From NCBI GenBank assembly GCA_039613835.1, contig CP154827.1:62001-126000 (forward strand): DNA of 64,000 bases, in the 5' to 3' direction. Position numbers and translations under genes: made by a program. The DNA comes from Acetobacteraceae bacterium. GTDB taxonomy: Bacteria > Pseudomonadota > Alphaproteobacteria > Acetobacterales > Acetobacteraceae. Shown here in pieces: positions 1-11,016 of the stretch. Under the pieces are notes generated by a model. The model was not told the DNA's origin and did not search any database. It saw only the letters and a program-made list of their open reading frames with translations. The number at the start of each line of letters is the position of its first letter. Position 1 is the stretch's first letter.

Positions 1-224
1 CCCGGCACGATGATGCGAATCACCTGGCCGGCGCGCGTCAAACTTGACGGTTCCGTCATGGCAATGTCATTGCAGGTGATGTGTCCAGCCTCAATAAGGG
101 TTTTCAAACGACTGCGAGAATAGGCGCTTAGCTTGCCGGTAAGGAAACGATCCAGCCTCTGGCCGGCATCCTCCGGTGAGACTTCCAGTTTTGTATCGAT
201 TTCATGATGGGGCAGGGGGTTCAT
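1..224 (-). CDS. RluA-family rRNA pseudouridine synthase, N-terminal fragment (cut by window edge)
   Basis: Only the first 74 or so codons are inside the window. The reading begins at the ATG complementary to 222-224 (MNPLPHHEIDTKLEVSPEDA) and shows an S4-like RNA-binding segment: GQRLDRFL, then SRSRLKTLIEAGHITCN. That arrangement is typical of the RluD/RluA family, which converts uridines in 23S rRNA to pseudouridine in the cytoplasm. The catalytic domain with the HRLD motif lies outside the window, so the exact paralogue (RluC or RluD) is not decided. It is divergent from the small membrane protein starting at 261. No lesion is visible in the part present. Confidence 0.85.
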   Translation of the reverse strand, partial: MNPLPHHEIDTKLEVSPEDAGQRLDRFLTGKLSAYSRSRLKTLIEAGHITCNDIAMTEPSSLTRAGQVIRIIVP

Positions 225-260
225 CAGGGTGGTTCTAGCAAATAAAAAGTGCTGTGTGTC

Positions 261-590
261 ATGAATCTGGAAGACCCGAATCCCGGCCCTTCTCGCGCCC
301 TGACAGGACTCGTCATTGTGATGGGAGTTCTGATCATCGTCGGACTTGTCGCGCTGGTGACCGTCATCATCTTCCGCCACCTTCGTCCGGAGGTCGCGAC
401 CCCGCATGAAGTCCGTCGCGCTTTGCTTCATGTCACTGGTCAATCGCGCATCACCAATATCGTGCCACGTGCAAATGGTGATGTCATCATCGAGATTTCA
501 GGACAAAACGGGGATCAGCGCGTTGCTGTCTGGGAACCCTCATCGGGCCGCATCACGGCGGCGGAGCGAGATCCAGCTCCGCCGCCGTGA
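261..590 (+). CDS. Small single-pass membrane protein, DUF6476-like
   Basis: A protein of 109 residues beginning MNLEDPNPGPSRALTGLVIV. One strong membrane segment (about residues 15-40, GLVIVMGVLIIVGLVALVTV) is followed by a soluble tail of about 65 residues. The ATG at 261 is preferred to the upstream in-frame GTG at 249, which adds only four residues; no good ribosome site decides it. The layout (short N-terminus, one helix, basic stretch, small beta-rich tail) resembles DUF6476 proteins of alphaproteobacteria, of unknown function. The last codons lie in a perfect inverted repeat (546-597) and the stop overlaps the start of the dead tspO gene (TGATG). Confidence 0.6.
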   Translation: MNLEDPNPGPSRALTGLVIVMGVLIIVGLVALVTVIIFRHLRPEVATPHEVRRALLHVTGQSRITNIVPRANGDVIIEISGQNGDQRVAVWEPSSGRITAAERDPAPPP

Positions 591-597
591 TGCGGCC
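546..597. repeat. Perfect 22-bp inverted repeat with 8-nt loop
   Basis: Arms 546-567 and 576-597 are exact reverse complements (core CATCACGGCGGCGGAGC and its complement), separated by GAGATCCA. The right arm contains the stop codon of the upstream gene and the ATG of tspO. No T-tract follows, so it is not a classical intrinsic terminator, but the transcript would fold into a very stable hairpin that could occlude translation of tspO. Confidence 0.85.
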
Positions 598-1105
598 AGC
601 CTGGCCGGAGTGTGTGATACGTCCTTTTCCTGCGATCATCTCTTTTTCCGCCGTTGCCACGTCGTTGGGCATTGGCGGATGGCTGGGGCCTGCGCGGCAG
701 GGTTCCGCAACGGCAAAACGGTATTGAGATCTGGACAAGCCTGATCTCACGCCTCCGCCTTATGTTTTTTCGACAATCTGGCCGATTTTGGGGTTGGGAC
801 TCGCTTTTTACGGATATCGGGCCATGACCGACGCGCCCTCCTGTGAGAAACGGACGCGCATCACCTTATGGGCGCTGCTTACCACAGGGATTTTAGCCTT
901 CCCCCTCGTTGCTTTTCAATGGCGACGTTTGCAGGTCGCATCCGGGCTTGCCGCGGTGATGACTCTTTTGGCTTCCGGGGGCGTTGCTGCATCCTGTCGG
1001 CGCGATATCAAAGCAACATGCGCCATCGCACCCATGGTGCTGTGGCTTGGCTTTGCAACGTGGCTGCAATTCGCGATCTGGCAGAGAGACCCTGACGAAA
1101 GCTAG
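590..1105 (+). pseudogene. tspO: TspO/MBR family membrane protein, broken by one in-frame TGA
   Basis: Starting at the ATG at 590 (overlapping the previous stop) one frame reads through to 1105 with a single TGA at 725-727. Just after the stop comes DLDKPDLTPPPYVFSTIW, the hallmark TspO stretch (W-x-x-L-x-KP-x-x-x-PP-x-x-F-x-x-x-W), and the C-terminus GFATWLQFAIWQ matches the family end (F-A-x-x-L-N-x-x-I-W). The interrupted position is the tryptophan before DLDKP, so TGG to TGA is the simplest lesion. About 171 codons, with five predicted helices, is normal length. TspO proteins bind tetrapyrroles or sterols in the membrane. A downstream restart at 788 would lack the first helices, so function is unlikely. 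Confidence 0.8.
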
Positions 1106-1317
1106 GTCAATCGCGTTTCGCACGGCGATCACCGCGTCAATCATTAATTAATAATAAATTTAATATGTTTCGACTTCAAGGGTTGAAATCGCCCGACGTG
1201 ATGCGCAGTTCGGTCAGGTGAAAGGCGGCAACGCGCCTTTCCTGGCCGGTCAAAAAAGGGCTGGCCACATCCCATTCCTGTCAATCCCGATGGAAAGATG
1301 ACCAAATAGGAAAATTT

Positions 1318-2401
1318 ATGTCAGATCTTTTTTCACCGATTCAACTCGGCGCCATAGAAGCCAAAAACCGCATATTAATGGCGCCCCTCACGCGAGCTCG
1401 TGCAACGCGTGACCATGTCCCGACGCCGATCATGGCGGAATATTACGCGCAACGCGCCGGGGCCGGGTTGATCATCTCGGAAGGTGTCGGCATTTCCAGA
1501 CAGGGTCTCGGCTGGCCCCACGCCCCGGGGATCTGGAGTGATGAACAGGTCGAAAAATGGCGTCCGATCACGCAGGCTGTCCATGATAAGGGCAGCAAAA
1601 TCGTCGCGCAGCTTTGGCATATGGGGCGTATGGCGCATTCATCCGTCACGGGTGAGCCGATTGTTTCAAGTTCAGCGACATGTGTTGACATGAAACTGCA
1701 CATCTACGCAGGCAAGGAAGATGCGGAGACGGCGCGCGCCCTGACCGTCGAGGAAATTGCACAGATTGTTGAGCAATATGGCATCGCGGCCCGCAATGCG
1801 ATGCAGGCAGGCTTTGACGGCATTCAGATTCACAGCGCCAATGGCTATCTGCTGGACGAATTCCTGCGGAGTAACTCCAATTTCCGCGAAGATGAATATG
1901 GTGACGCGCCGGACAACCGCATCCGCTTCCTCAAAGAGGCAACGGCCCGAATTATCAAGGAGATTGGTGCGGCGCGCACATCTGTGCGGCTGTCGCCCAA
2001 CGGGGACACGCAGGGTTGCTTTGAGCCTGATCCTGAGTCCTGAGTCCGTCTTCGTGCCAGCGGCGAAAATGCTCAGCGATCTCGGGATCGGCTTCCTAGA
2101 GCTTCGGGAGATCGGGCCGGAAGGGACTTACGGCAGCACAGACCAGCCGAAAATTCACGACGCGATCCGTAAAGTTTTCAACGGACCTCTGATCCTGAAT
2201 TCCGACTATACGCGGTCTCAGGCGATTGAGACGGTTGCGAACGGCACGGCGGACGGTATTGCTTTCGGTCGGCCCTTCATCTTCAATCCGGACCTCGTCA
2301 CGTGATTGCAGAAGGACCTCCCCCTTGGGCCCTGGAATATTAAGACCTTCTATTCCCAGACGGAAGAGGGTTATACGGACTACCCGACTTACGGGAAATA
2401 A
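1318..2401 (+). pseudogene. Old Yellow Enzyme family NAD(P)H:flavin oxidoreductase, frameshifted
   Basis: FMN-dependent ene-reductase. The ATG at 1318 follows a purine-rich TAGGAAAA. The first 237 codons give a normal OYE N-terminus (LFSPIQLGAIEAKNRILMAP, LWHMGR, GFDGIQIHSANGYLLDEFLR). The frame is lost at 2032-2045, where CCTGAGT is present twice in tandem; removing one copy restores DPESVFVPAAKMLSDLG. The second half then reads to a TGA at 2303-2305, beyond which the same frame continues with LQKDLPLGPWNIKTFYSQ to a natural TAA at 2399-2401. Two lesions (7-bp duplication, probable CGA to TGA) make this a pseudogene; full length would be about 359 residues. Confidence 0.88.
2032..2045. repeat. 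7-bp tandem duplication (CCTGAGT x2) causing the OYE frameshift
   Basis: Two adjacent exact copies of CCTGAGT. Deleting one unit restores the Asp-Pro-Glu-Ser-Val-Phe reading expected for this part of OYE proteins, so the second copy is the mutation, probably replication slippage. Confidence 0.85.
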
Positions 2402-2408
2402 CCCCACA

Positions 2409-2434
2409 CCCATCCCGGTTTCGACCGGGATGGG
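2409..2434. terminator. Convergent hairpin between OYE remnant and metH remnant
   Basis: Eleven-bp perfect stem CCCATCCCGGT / ACCGGGATGGG with a TTCG tetraloop, located in the gap between two converging genes. The T-tract is weak (CCTAGTTT). Confidence 0.65.
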
Positions 2435-2473
2435 CCTAGTTTGACGCCGCGGTCGTCACATTTCAAAGCGGTC

Positions 2474-4898
2474 TCACATCGTGAAATATTTCGCTTTCGG
2501 GTTGAAAATCACGAGCGCGGGGTCGATTGCTCCGGGTGGAGCTGGTAGCCATCTGAAAGCGAAATCTCCATTTTATCGGCTTCAAGCAGGTTCAGAATGG
2601 ACGTCTGATCTTCCAATCGTAGGCAGGCGGGATAGCCGAAAGAATAGCGCGAGCCGCGATAGCCCTGCGCCAGCAATTTTTCCCGGTCGCGCGCATCCTC
2701 GCCGGAAAATCCGAGTTCGGCGCGCATCCGCTTATGCGTATATTCCGCCATGGCCTCCGCAATCTCGACGGAAAGGCCGTGCAGATACAGGTAATCCTGA
2801 TATCGATTGGCCTCAAACCAATCCCGCGCCAGGTCCGACGCTTTCTGCCCGACAGTCACGACCTGAAGGCCAATGACGTCGCGCTGGGCGTCATTGATGA
2901 TGTTGAGCGGCACAATTTTCTCCATCGCGGCTGCGAGATCCCCCTCAATCCCTTTCCGGTCTCCATCGACAATTCGGTCTTTCAGGCGCTCTTCCGGTGT
3001 TTCGGCGCGGCGCTTGGCGGTGGCGTCCTCCGCCTTGCGTCTGCTGAAGAGTGACAGGAGTTTCTGTAAAGGGTCGTAATCCTCCCGACGCCGGTCGAAA
3101 ATAAGGTCTTCCGCGACCTGCACCTCCTCCGCCGCGATCAGATGAAGCGGGCGGATTTTACTGACATGCACAATCGCGCCCGTCATGCCTGCTTTGACCG
3201 CGTGGTCAAGGAAGACGGAATTCAGCACGGCGCGCGCCGCCGCATCAAGGCCGAATGAAATATTGGAGAGGCCGAGAATAATCTGCACCTCCGGATATTT
3301 TTCCCGGATAAGGCGAATGCCCTCAAGGGTCCATAGCCCCAATTTGCGATCATCCTCTACGCCGGTCGCAATCGTGAAGGTAAGGGGGTCGATCATCAAA
3401 TCGGCCTGCGGCAGGCCGAATTCGCCACACGCCACCTCGATCAGGCGGTCCGCGATACGCAGTTTATCTTCCGGCGTTTTGGCCATACCAACTTCGTCGA
3501 TCGTGAGCCCGATCACGGCGGCCCCGAATTTCCGTGCCAGGCGCATCCGCATGGTCCCGCCCATCCTCAAAATTGATGGAGTTGATGATGGGTTTACCGC
3601 CATGACGTTTCAGCGCAGCCCCAATCACGTTCGTTTCCGTCGAATCGATCACGAGGGGCGCATTGACGGCGGTGGTGAAGCGCGTGATCACCTCATTCAT
3701 TTCCGCAATCTCATCACGGCCGACAAAAGCCGTGCACACATCGAGCGCGTTTGAGCCCTCGGCCGCCTGCTCCCGCCCGACCGCGACGCATCCAGCCAAG
3801 TCATGCGCTTCCTGCAATGTGCGCCATTTTTTCGAGCCATTGGCGTTGCATCTTTTGCCAATGGAAAAGTAACTATTTTCCTGTCGCAACGCGGTCTGTG
3901 TATAGAGGCTGGCGACGGAGGGCACCCAATGGACGCTGCGCTTTACCGGCGTCGGGCGCCAGGAATCCTTCCCCAATTTGCGTAACATCGTGTCGAGCGC
4001 CGCGATATGCGGGGTTGATGTCCCACAACATCCGCCGACGAGGTTAATGCCGTTTTCCAGCACGAAACGCTCAACCCAACTGGCCATATCATCGGGTGAA
4101 AGGGGGTAATGCGTCTTGCCATCGACCAGTTCCGGCAGTCCGGCATTGGGCTGGATAGAAATCAGCCCCGGCCAGTTCTCAGCCATCCAGCTGATATGCT
4201 CCGCCATTTCCTGCGGGCCGGTGGCGCAATTGAGGCCCATCAGGGACACATCCAGCGCATTCACGACGGTGGCTGCCGCCGCGATATCAGGCCCGACGAG
4301 GAGGGTGCCGGTCGTTTCCACCGTCACCTGAACAAAAATCGACGTTTCTTTCCCGAGTTGCCCGCTCGCGATTTTCGCGGCATTGACCGCGGCCTTGATT
4401 TGCAACGTATCCTGACATGTCTCGATCAGGATGGCGTCAACCCCGCCATCAATCAGGCCGAGGCATTGGACGACGAGCCCCGCTTCCAGCGTGTCATAAT
4501 CAATATTGCCGAGTGAGGGGAGTTTGGTGCCCGGGCCGACAGGAGCCCCGATAACATAGCGATGGTGACTATCGACGAAGCTCTCCGCCGCTTCACGCGC
4601 CAGCTCAGCGGACAGCTTGTTGATCTCTCGCGCGCGGTCCTGAAGGCCGAACTCCGCCAAAGTGATGACGGAGCCCCCGAAACTGTTTGTCTCGACCATA
4701 TCCGCCCCGGCTTCAAAATAGCTGCGGTGAATATCCCGGATGATTTCAGGGCGTGAGAGAGAGGATTTCCGTGCAATTCTTCTGCCCCCAATAATCCCGC
4801 TTCGTATCAAGATCGAGCATCTGAACTTTTGAGCCCATCCCGCCATCACAGAGGAGGACGCGATCCCTCAGAAGTTCGAGTAAGGCTGGGCGGGTCAT
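2474..4898 (-). pseudogene. metH: Cobalamin-dependent methionine synthase, frameshifted and lacking the B12-binding domain
   Basis: MetH transfers a methyl group from methyltetrahydrofolate to homocysteine through cobalamin. Reading from the ATG at 4898 (MTRPALLELLRDRVLLCDGG) the homocysteine domain, with the zinc-site GGCCGT, and the pterin domain (INSINFEDG, KFGAAVIGLTIDE) are recognisable. Three small indels break it: in a CT-dinucleotide run near 4760, near 3557, and in a CCCC run near 2520, after which the proper end ALVIFNPKAKYF runs to the stop at 2474. In addition the sequence jumps in frame from the cap motif EKIVPLNIIND directly to the activation-domain segment RDVIGLQVVTVGQKASDLA. 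Roughly 350 residues, including the DxHxxG cobalamin motif, are absent. The activation domain (GYRGSRYSFGYPAC, DGYQLHPEQS) is retained. Confidence 0.9.
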
Positions 4899-5623
4899 AT
4901 GGAGGCTTTCAGTGAAAATCTGACGAGATCAGGGCGTGTCGTCGCGCGTCAGCCCCTATCGAAAGTCAAACTAAAATGCGTCCCGGCTTGAGCGCAAGAG
5001 CGCGAAACGCTTAAATGAGGCAGGCCCCTTGTGATGGGCCGGACATGGAGCGCAATATATTGAGCCGCATCAACCTTACTTTGGCCGCACACGTGCCGGA
5101 CTGGTCCGCGGCAAGACGATCAGGCGCGATTCTCCTCACGGAGGGTCAACGGCCCTCATCCCACCATTGGCACCGCATTATCAAAATAGCGGAGACACCC
5201 TCCATCCTGTCATCACCCTGGCGTCACGCTGCACAATGTCCCTGCCGTCAGGTCCGGCATAAGGGCGCGGATGAGATTTATCGTGAAGTGATCGCGCTTG
5301 CTCAGTGCCTCTGACACCCTCACGAAGGAGCTTGTTTATGTGGCGTCACCACACTTGTTAACGTCGTTACAGGCAGGCATTGCGGCGCAACCTATGCTTG
5401 CATCGCGTGTGACGCTCGATGTGCCGCCATATTCGTAAATTTTGTGACGCGCATATTACGAATTTAAAGTTAATATGACAATTCTGGCACTGTGTTTTCT
5501 CACTGGAGAGCCCTTTTTTGTGCTATAGGCCGCTTTGCAGATGCGTGCATTTGTTTTAGGAGCGGCATCTTATAAATCCCAAGTGAGTGTTTCCGCGTTT
5601 TTCATTGCATCGTATGAGGGCAA
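4899..5623. other. 725-bp gap upstream of metH and the secretion locus: no gene recognised
   Basis: No ORF here has recognisable similarity; the longest (about 99 codons from 5015) looks random. The metH-proximal part contains short GCGC-rich inverted repeats (4990-5025) that could be leader structure, but I could not match them to a SAM, SAH or cobalamin riboswitch. The part next to 5624 becomes AT-rich (5430-5590) and probably holds the promoter of the secretion operon. Confidence 0.5.
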
Positions 5624-7868
5624 TTGGTGGATCAGACTGGTAAACAAACTGGATTAACGGGCGAGGCAAGTCCGGCTTATATCCGGATACGTGCAGCCAT
5701 GGCCGCCGCAAAATCCCACGGTATCGAGCTCGATATCAAGGATTTCGCGGCTGAGCCCGGTGAAACATCCCCCTCTCCGGCGACACTAGCACGGTGGCTC
5801 AATGATTTTGGTGCTGTCGCCAAGGGGATGCGCATTAAATGGCGCTTTCTCGTGCGGATGTACAATACGCCCCCGTGGTGCTGATGTTGCGTGACGGTTC
5901 CGCGGCCCTCATGGTGCGCGCTGACCCCGAACGCAATATTGTCTGGCTTCGTGACCCGCTTGCGCCTGAAAATGCGACACCCGTCCCGGTGGATGAGTTG
6001 CGTTTATCCGAGGTCTGGACCGGGGACATATTGCTCGTCAAACGCCGCTGCGACCTTTCCGAGGCCGATGCGCGCTTTGATATGATGTGGTTCGCGAAGA
6101 TCGTCCTGCGTGAGAAAGTCAGTCTCCGCAACATCGTTTTCGCTTCGATGATACTGGCCGTTCTCCAGATCTTTCCCGCATTAATTGTGATGCAGATGGT
6201 GGATCGCGTCGTTAATTATCACTCGACCGCGACTTTGATTTCGATCACCGGTATTGTGGTGATATTCACTTTTTACGAAATTATGCTGACTTATGCGCGT
6301 CGGGAATTGACGCTTGTCATGACGACACGGTTGAATGCACGCATCTTCCTGTACGTATTCAACCGACTTCTCTCACTTCCGCTGGAATTTTATGAGCGGG
6401 AGCAGACGGAACGCGTGATTGGCCGTTATATGGCCCTTTATCGCGTGCGTGACTTCCTGACGGGCAAGCTGCTTTCAACGTTCCTCGACATGTTCACGCT
6501 TTTCGTGATTCTACCTGTACTTTTTTACATGAGCACAACGCTCGCCTGGATGACTCTCGCCTGTGCTGGCCTGATTGACCTGATTGTCGTCGTCTTTCTA
6601 CCGCCCATGACGCGCGTTTATTCGAAGATGGTTGATGCGGAGATGGAGAGGGGCTCCGTCCTCTATGAAACCGTCGCGGGTATTCGGACCATCAAGACCC
6701 TCGCGCTGGAGCAGACAAGGCGGAAGAAATGGGACGAGACGACCGCCAATGTCATCCGCTGGAAGCTCGCTTCAGGCCGCATGTCAAACTGGCCTGCCAC
6801 ACTCGTGATGCCGCTCGATATGTTCATCAATCGCGGGATCATCCTCGTCGGGGCCTATCTTGCGCTCAAGACAAATAGCGGTGTCGGTGCGCTTTTGGCC
6901 TTCATGATGCTCGGCTCACGCGTTGCGTCGCCGCTCGTCAGTCTCGCCAAAATCCTTGAAGACGTCAATCAGGTGACAACCTTGCTTAATGAAGCGGGCA
7001 TTGTCCTGAACCAGCCGACGGAAACGAAAGCGCTCACAACGGGTATGCGGCCAATTCTGCGCGGCGCCCTGTCTTTCCAGAATGTCGATTTCACTTATCC
7101 CGGATCTTCCAACAAAGCCCTTAACAATGTGACATTTGAGGTGCCTGCTGGGACGATGTTGGGGCTCGTCGGGTGGATCAGGCTCCGGCAAATCCACAAT
7201 TACGCGTCTCTTACAGGGTGTCAGCCGGGGCATACAGGGTTCCTCCGCCTCGACGCGCTTGAATGCGAGAAATCAATCTGACGCATTTACGACGCTCTCT
7301 GGGCGTGGTCCTCCAGGATAACTTTCTTTTCAGGGGGTCGATCGCTGATAATATCGTTTCCGGTCGGCCTGGTTACACGATGAATGACGTTATCCGCGCC
7401 GCACGTCTGGCGGGCGCTGAGGAATTTATCGACCGGATGCCCGCAGGATATGAAACCCAGATTGAGGAAGGCTCGACCAATATTCCAGGTGGTCAGCGGC
7501 AGCGCCTCGCCATCGCCCGCGCCGTGATCAGTGACCCGAAACTGATGATCCTTGATGAAGCGACCTCCGCCCTTGATCCGGAGAGCGAGGCCCTCGTGAA
7601 TGCCAATCTGAAGCGCATCAGTCAGAGACGCACGATGGTGATTGTCTCACACCGTCTTTCCTCCCTGGTGGATTACGACATGATCTGCGTCATGGATCGC
7701 GGGCAGGTGATTGATGTCGCGCCCCATGCCGTCCTGCTGGAACGCTGCGACGTCTGCCGCACGCTTTGGATGCAGCAGAATCGTCACACATATCACCATG
7801 AATCCTCCGGATCGTCGGATAATGATTCCGGGCGCGATGTTTCTCCCGGGGGAAAGAAAAATGAGTGA
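5624..7868 (+). pseudogene. Type I secretion ABC transporter (peptidase-like domain, TMD, NBD), multiply frameshifted
   Basis: The GTG at 5624 follows GAGGG. The N-terminal peptidase-C39-like domain is interrupted near 5873, where one G is missing (NTPP|VVLMLRDG). The long middle part (5839 frame) carries the membrane domain with about five helices (from SLRNIVFASMILAVLQIFPA on). The nucleotide-binding domain then breaks in the Walker A motif near 7175 (two bases short; the other frame gives GSGSGKSTITRLLQG) and again near 7235-7265 before the final frame gives IPGGQRQRLAIARA and Walker B LMILDEATSALD. The family exports RTX or peptide substrates across both membranes together with a HlyD-type adaptor, which follows here with an 8-bp overlap. 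Three or more indels make it non-functional. Confidence 0.88.
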
Positions 7869-9319
7869 CAAAGATATTGTCGAGCAGGATCCCGAGAAGG
7901 AAAATGACGGTCCCGTCAATCCGATTGCGCCGCATGAGGCTGACGACCCGTTTGCGCAACAGGATATGCCGCTCGCGCTGCTGGAGTTCCACTCCCCGAC
8001 AGCGTCTCTCGTCAACATGCCGCCCTCCCCGGCGGCGCTCTACATCATGTGGGTCGTGGGGGGGATGTTCATCATGTGCTTCCTTGCCGCGGCGTTATTC
8101 CCCATGAATAAAATCGTCATGACCCCCGGAAGGCTCGTCTCTGTCGAGCGCACTATCATCGTACAGCCGCTGGAGACGTCCATTGTGCGCTCCGTTGACG
8201 TTAATATGGGCGATATGGTGCAGAAAGGGCAGATCCTCGCCCATCTTGATCCCACGATCACAACAGCGGATATTGGCGATAAACGCGCCCAGCGGGATGC
8301 TTATCAGGCGACGGTCAATCGCCTCAAGGCGGAGGCTGAAGGCAAGGAATATTCGGCGGACATCAAAAATCCCTATTCCGTCAACGAGGCGGCGGCTTTC
8401 CTGAAGCGACGGCTTGAATTTGCGGCTAAAACCCAGCAATATGAGCAGGAAATCACCTCACTTCAGAGTCAGATCCAGGGTTATGTTTCCAGTGCCGCCA
8501 TGTATCGGGGGCGCGCCAATATTGGGGGTCAGATCCTCGAAATGCGTCAGAAACTTCAGAAGGAAGCTATCGGAAGCCGCTTGATGACTCTAGGCGCGCA
8601 GGGTGAACTGATCAACGCGGAGCGCGCCCAGATTGAGGCGCAGCAAAATGCTAACGTGGCCAGGGCCAAACTTGCGCAACGCAGCAGGAGCTCGCCGCCT
8701 TCAAGGAAAACTGGCTTGCCGATGTTTATGCGAAACTCAGCGAAGCCCAGCACCGATATGATGAGTCGGAGGCCGAATTTACGAAATCCAAATTGCGCAG
8801 CGAGCTGATTTTATTGCGGGCCCCGGAGGATGATGTCGTCCTAAACGTCGCGAAAGTTTCGGTCGGGGCGGTGGTGCAGGGGGCGCAGGTTCTCGTCAGT
8901 CTCGTCCCGACAGGCGCGGCGCTTGAGATGGAGGCGGTCCTGCGCGGTCAGGATGCAGGATTCGTGAAACTTGGTGACCACGCTTTACTGAAATTTTCCA
9001 CCTTTTCCTATAATCAGTATGGGCGCGCGGATGCCACCGTCCGCGTCATCAGTGCGGATACGTTCTCAAGTGAGGATGCCCCTCAGGACGTCGCTGGCGC
9101 GGCGGAACGCGGTCAGTCACCACAATCCATGGCGAATGGCTTTTACCGTGTCCGTCTGCGGATTGATCGCTACACGCTGCATGGCGTGCCGTCCTTCTCC
9201 ATCCGATACCGGGTATGCCGGTCACGGCGAATATTCAGGTAGGCAAACGGACGGTGCTGCAATATTTCTTCAATCGTTTGACAGCGGCAACTTCGTCTGG
9301 GCTGAGAGAGCCCTCGTAA
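7861..9319 (+). pseudogene. HlyD-family type I secretion membrane-fusion protein, frameshifted
   Basis: Periplasmic adaptor of a type I secretion system. Start ATG at 7861 (MSDKDIVEQDPEKEND) overlaps the ABC gene. There is a cytoplasmic tail of about 60 residues, one membrane helix (AALYIMWVVGGMFIMCFLAA), a barrel entry (GRLVSVERTIIVQPLET), and a long coiled-coil hairpin. The frame is lost near 8680, where the other frame continues QQELAAFKENWLADVYAKLS into LRSELILLRAPEDDVV. A second loss near 9205 precedes PGMPVTANIQVGKRTVLQYF, the typical C-terminal PGM-x-V-x-A-x-I motif, ending at TAA 9317-9319. The same operon as the ABC transporter is implied by the overlap. Confidence 0.87.
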
Positions 9320-9348
9320 AGAGGTCAAAGACATTGAGGTAAAAGCAA

Positions 9349-11016
9349 GTGGCGATTTCCCCTCGCTTGAATATGTTTGTCCCGAAGCCGCGGTGTCTGC
9401 AAAACGCAATCGCGTTTCTTGAAGAGGATGATCGGGCCGTCGACGGGTTTTCTCGCCTCTCGGCCCTTGCGGCAGAGGGTATGGTTGAGGCGCAATATCG
9501 CGTCGGGCGCGCTTACCTTGAGGCATGCGGCACACCCTACCAGTTTCGGGAGGGTGAGCGCTGACTGCGCCGCGCTGCGGAGGTCGGCCATACGGACGTG
9601 CAATATTTTCTCGCCATACTTCACCTTATCGGCTACCCGAAGGGCTTCGATCCTGAGAGTGAGGACGTCTATAGCGGCGTTTCGATGGAGAGAGCCGGGT
9701 GCCTGACCTGGCCGGGGCGCTGCCCTGGGCCCTCAAAGCTGCTGAGGCCGGGCATGTCGAGGCGGCGGGGCTCCTCGGTTATATTTATTCATCCGGTCCG
9801 GATGATATCAAGGATGAGCAGAAAGCCCTCAAATGGTATGAGATCGCGCATGAAAAGGGCTCTCCGCAGGGGGGCTCGGCCTCGGCATTGCGTGCCTTCA
9901 GTCGTCACCGGACAAAAGCGCGATCGCTCTCTTGCGTAAGGCGGCGGATGCCGGCCTGCCAACCGCTTTTTTCTATCTTGGCTGGGTTTATGAACTCGGG
10001 ATTGTCGAGCCGCGCGACGATGTCTGTGCCGCGCGGAATTTTCAGAAAGCGGCTGAAGGCGGCGTTACGGCGACCGCGTTGCGTTACGGTGTTTACCTGC
10101 TCCATGACCGCGGCGTTGAAAAAGACCTTTTTTCAGGCCGAGACATGGCTCCGTCGTGCCGTGCTGAAAGGGGAGGCCGAAGCTGCCGCGATACTCGGCG
10201 ACCTGAATATTCGTGGCTTTGACCACGCCCCCAATTTTGAGGATGCGGGGGGATGGTACCGCCTTGCGGCAGAGATGGGCCATGCGGCGGCGGAGATAGG
10301 CGATTCAGTCGCAAGTGCCGATTTCGGCAATCTGGCCCTGATCGGTGTCGGGTCGGAATCCCAGAAATCAGATCTGTCCAAGCGCTTCATGACCGAGGCT
10401 GAAGACGGGAGCCTGGTGGCGGCGTTCAATCTCGGCGTCTGCCTGGCACAGGGGGTGGACACGGAGGAAAATCCGCAGGCGTCTATCCAATGGTTCAAGG
10501 TCGCGGCGAAGGGCGTCGTCAATGCGCAATATTGGTTAGGTCGACTTTATGGCGGCGAATTCGGCGTCGAAGCGGACTCGGCGGCTTCCGTCGAATGGCT
10601 GGAGAAAGCGGTAGATGCCCAAGATGCCGGAGGCACAGGTTGCGCTGGCGCAACTCCTCGTGACCGGAACAACCGTTCTGGGGGAAGATCACCCACGTGC
10701 ACTCAAGCTTTACCGATCGGCCGCGCAGCGTGGCAATGTCGATGGCATGTTCGGTCTTGGAGCGATGCTGGGCGGTGGCCATCATGCTGAGGAACAGAAC
10801 CGCGCAGAGGCGCAAAGCGGGTTTCGCCTCGCGGCGGAACGTGGTCACGGCCTGGCGCAATTAATGTTGGGTCGGTATCTTGAGCGTGGCCTGGGCGGTG
10901 AGGTCAATCTGGCAGGCGCGCAGCTTTGGTACGAGCGCGCTGAGAAATCCGGTGTTCCGGAGGCGTCACAGGCCCTTATCGCGCTGAATAAATCGATGGT
11001 TGTCGATGCCGGATGA
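9349..11016 (+). pseudogene. Sel1-like (SLR/TPR) repeat protein, one nonsense and several frameshifts
   Basis: Starts at GTG 9349, 29 bp after the fusion-protein stop. Repeats of the Sel1 type (A-x-x-x-G-x-x-x-A-x-x-x-L-G-x-x-Y) recur along the gene: EAQYRVGRAYL, AGHVEAAGLLGYIY, KGEAEAAAILGDLN, GNVDGMFGLGAML, RGHGLAQLMLGRYL. The frame is broken by TGA at 9562-9564 (where LRRAAEVGHTDVQYF continues in phase; tryptophan expected) and then moves between three frames near 9690, 9890, 10110 and 10610. Intact length would be about 555 residues. Sel1 repeats mediate protein contacts; next to a type I exporter it was probably an accessory or maturation factor, but this is inference from position. Confidence 0.8.

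Noticed and set aside
4899..5100. SAM, SAH or cobalamin riboswitch upstream of metH
   Set aside because: GCGC-rich helices are present but I could not align them to any of the consensus cores; not supported.
7861..9319. Programmed frameshifting as an explanation for split ORFs
   Set aside because: Breaks occur at unrelated sites, in both directions, with duplications and deletions, and often several per gene; no shared slippery heptamer plus structure.
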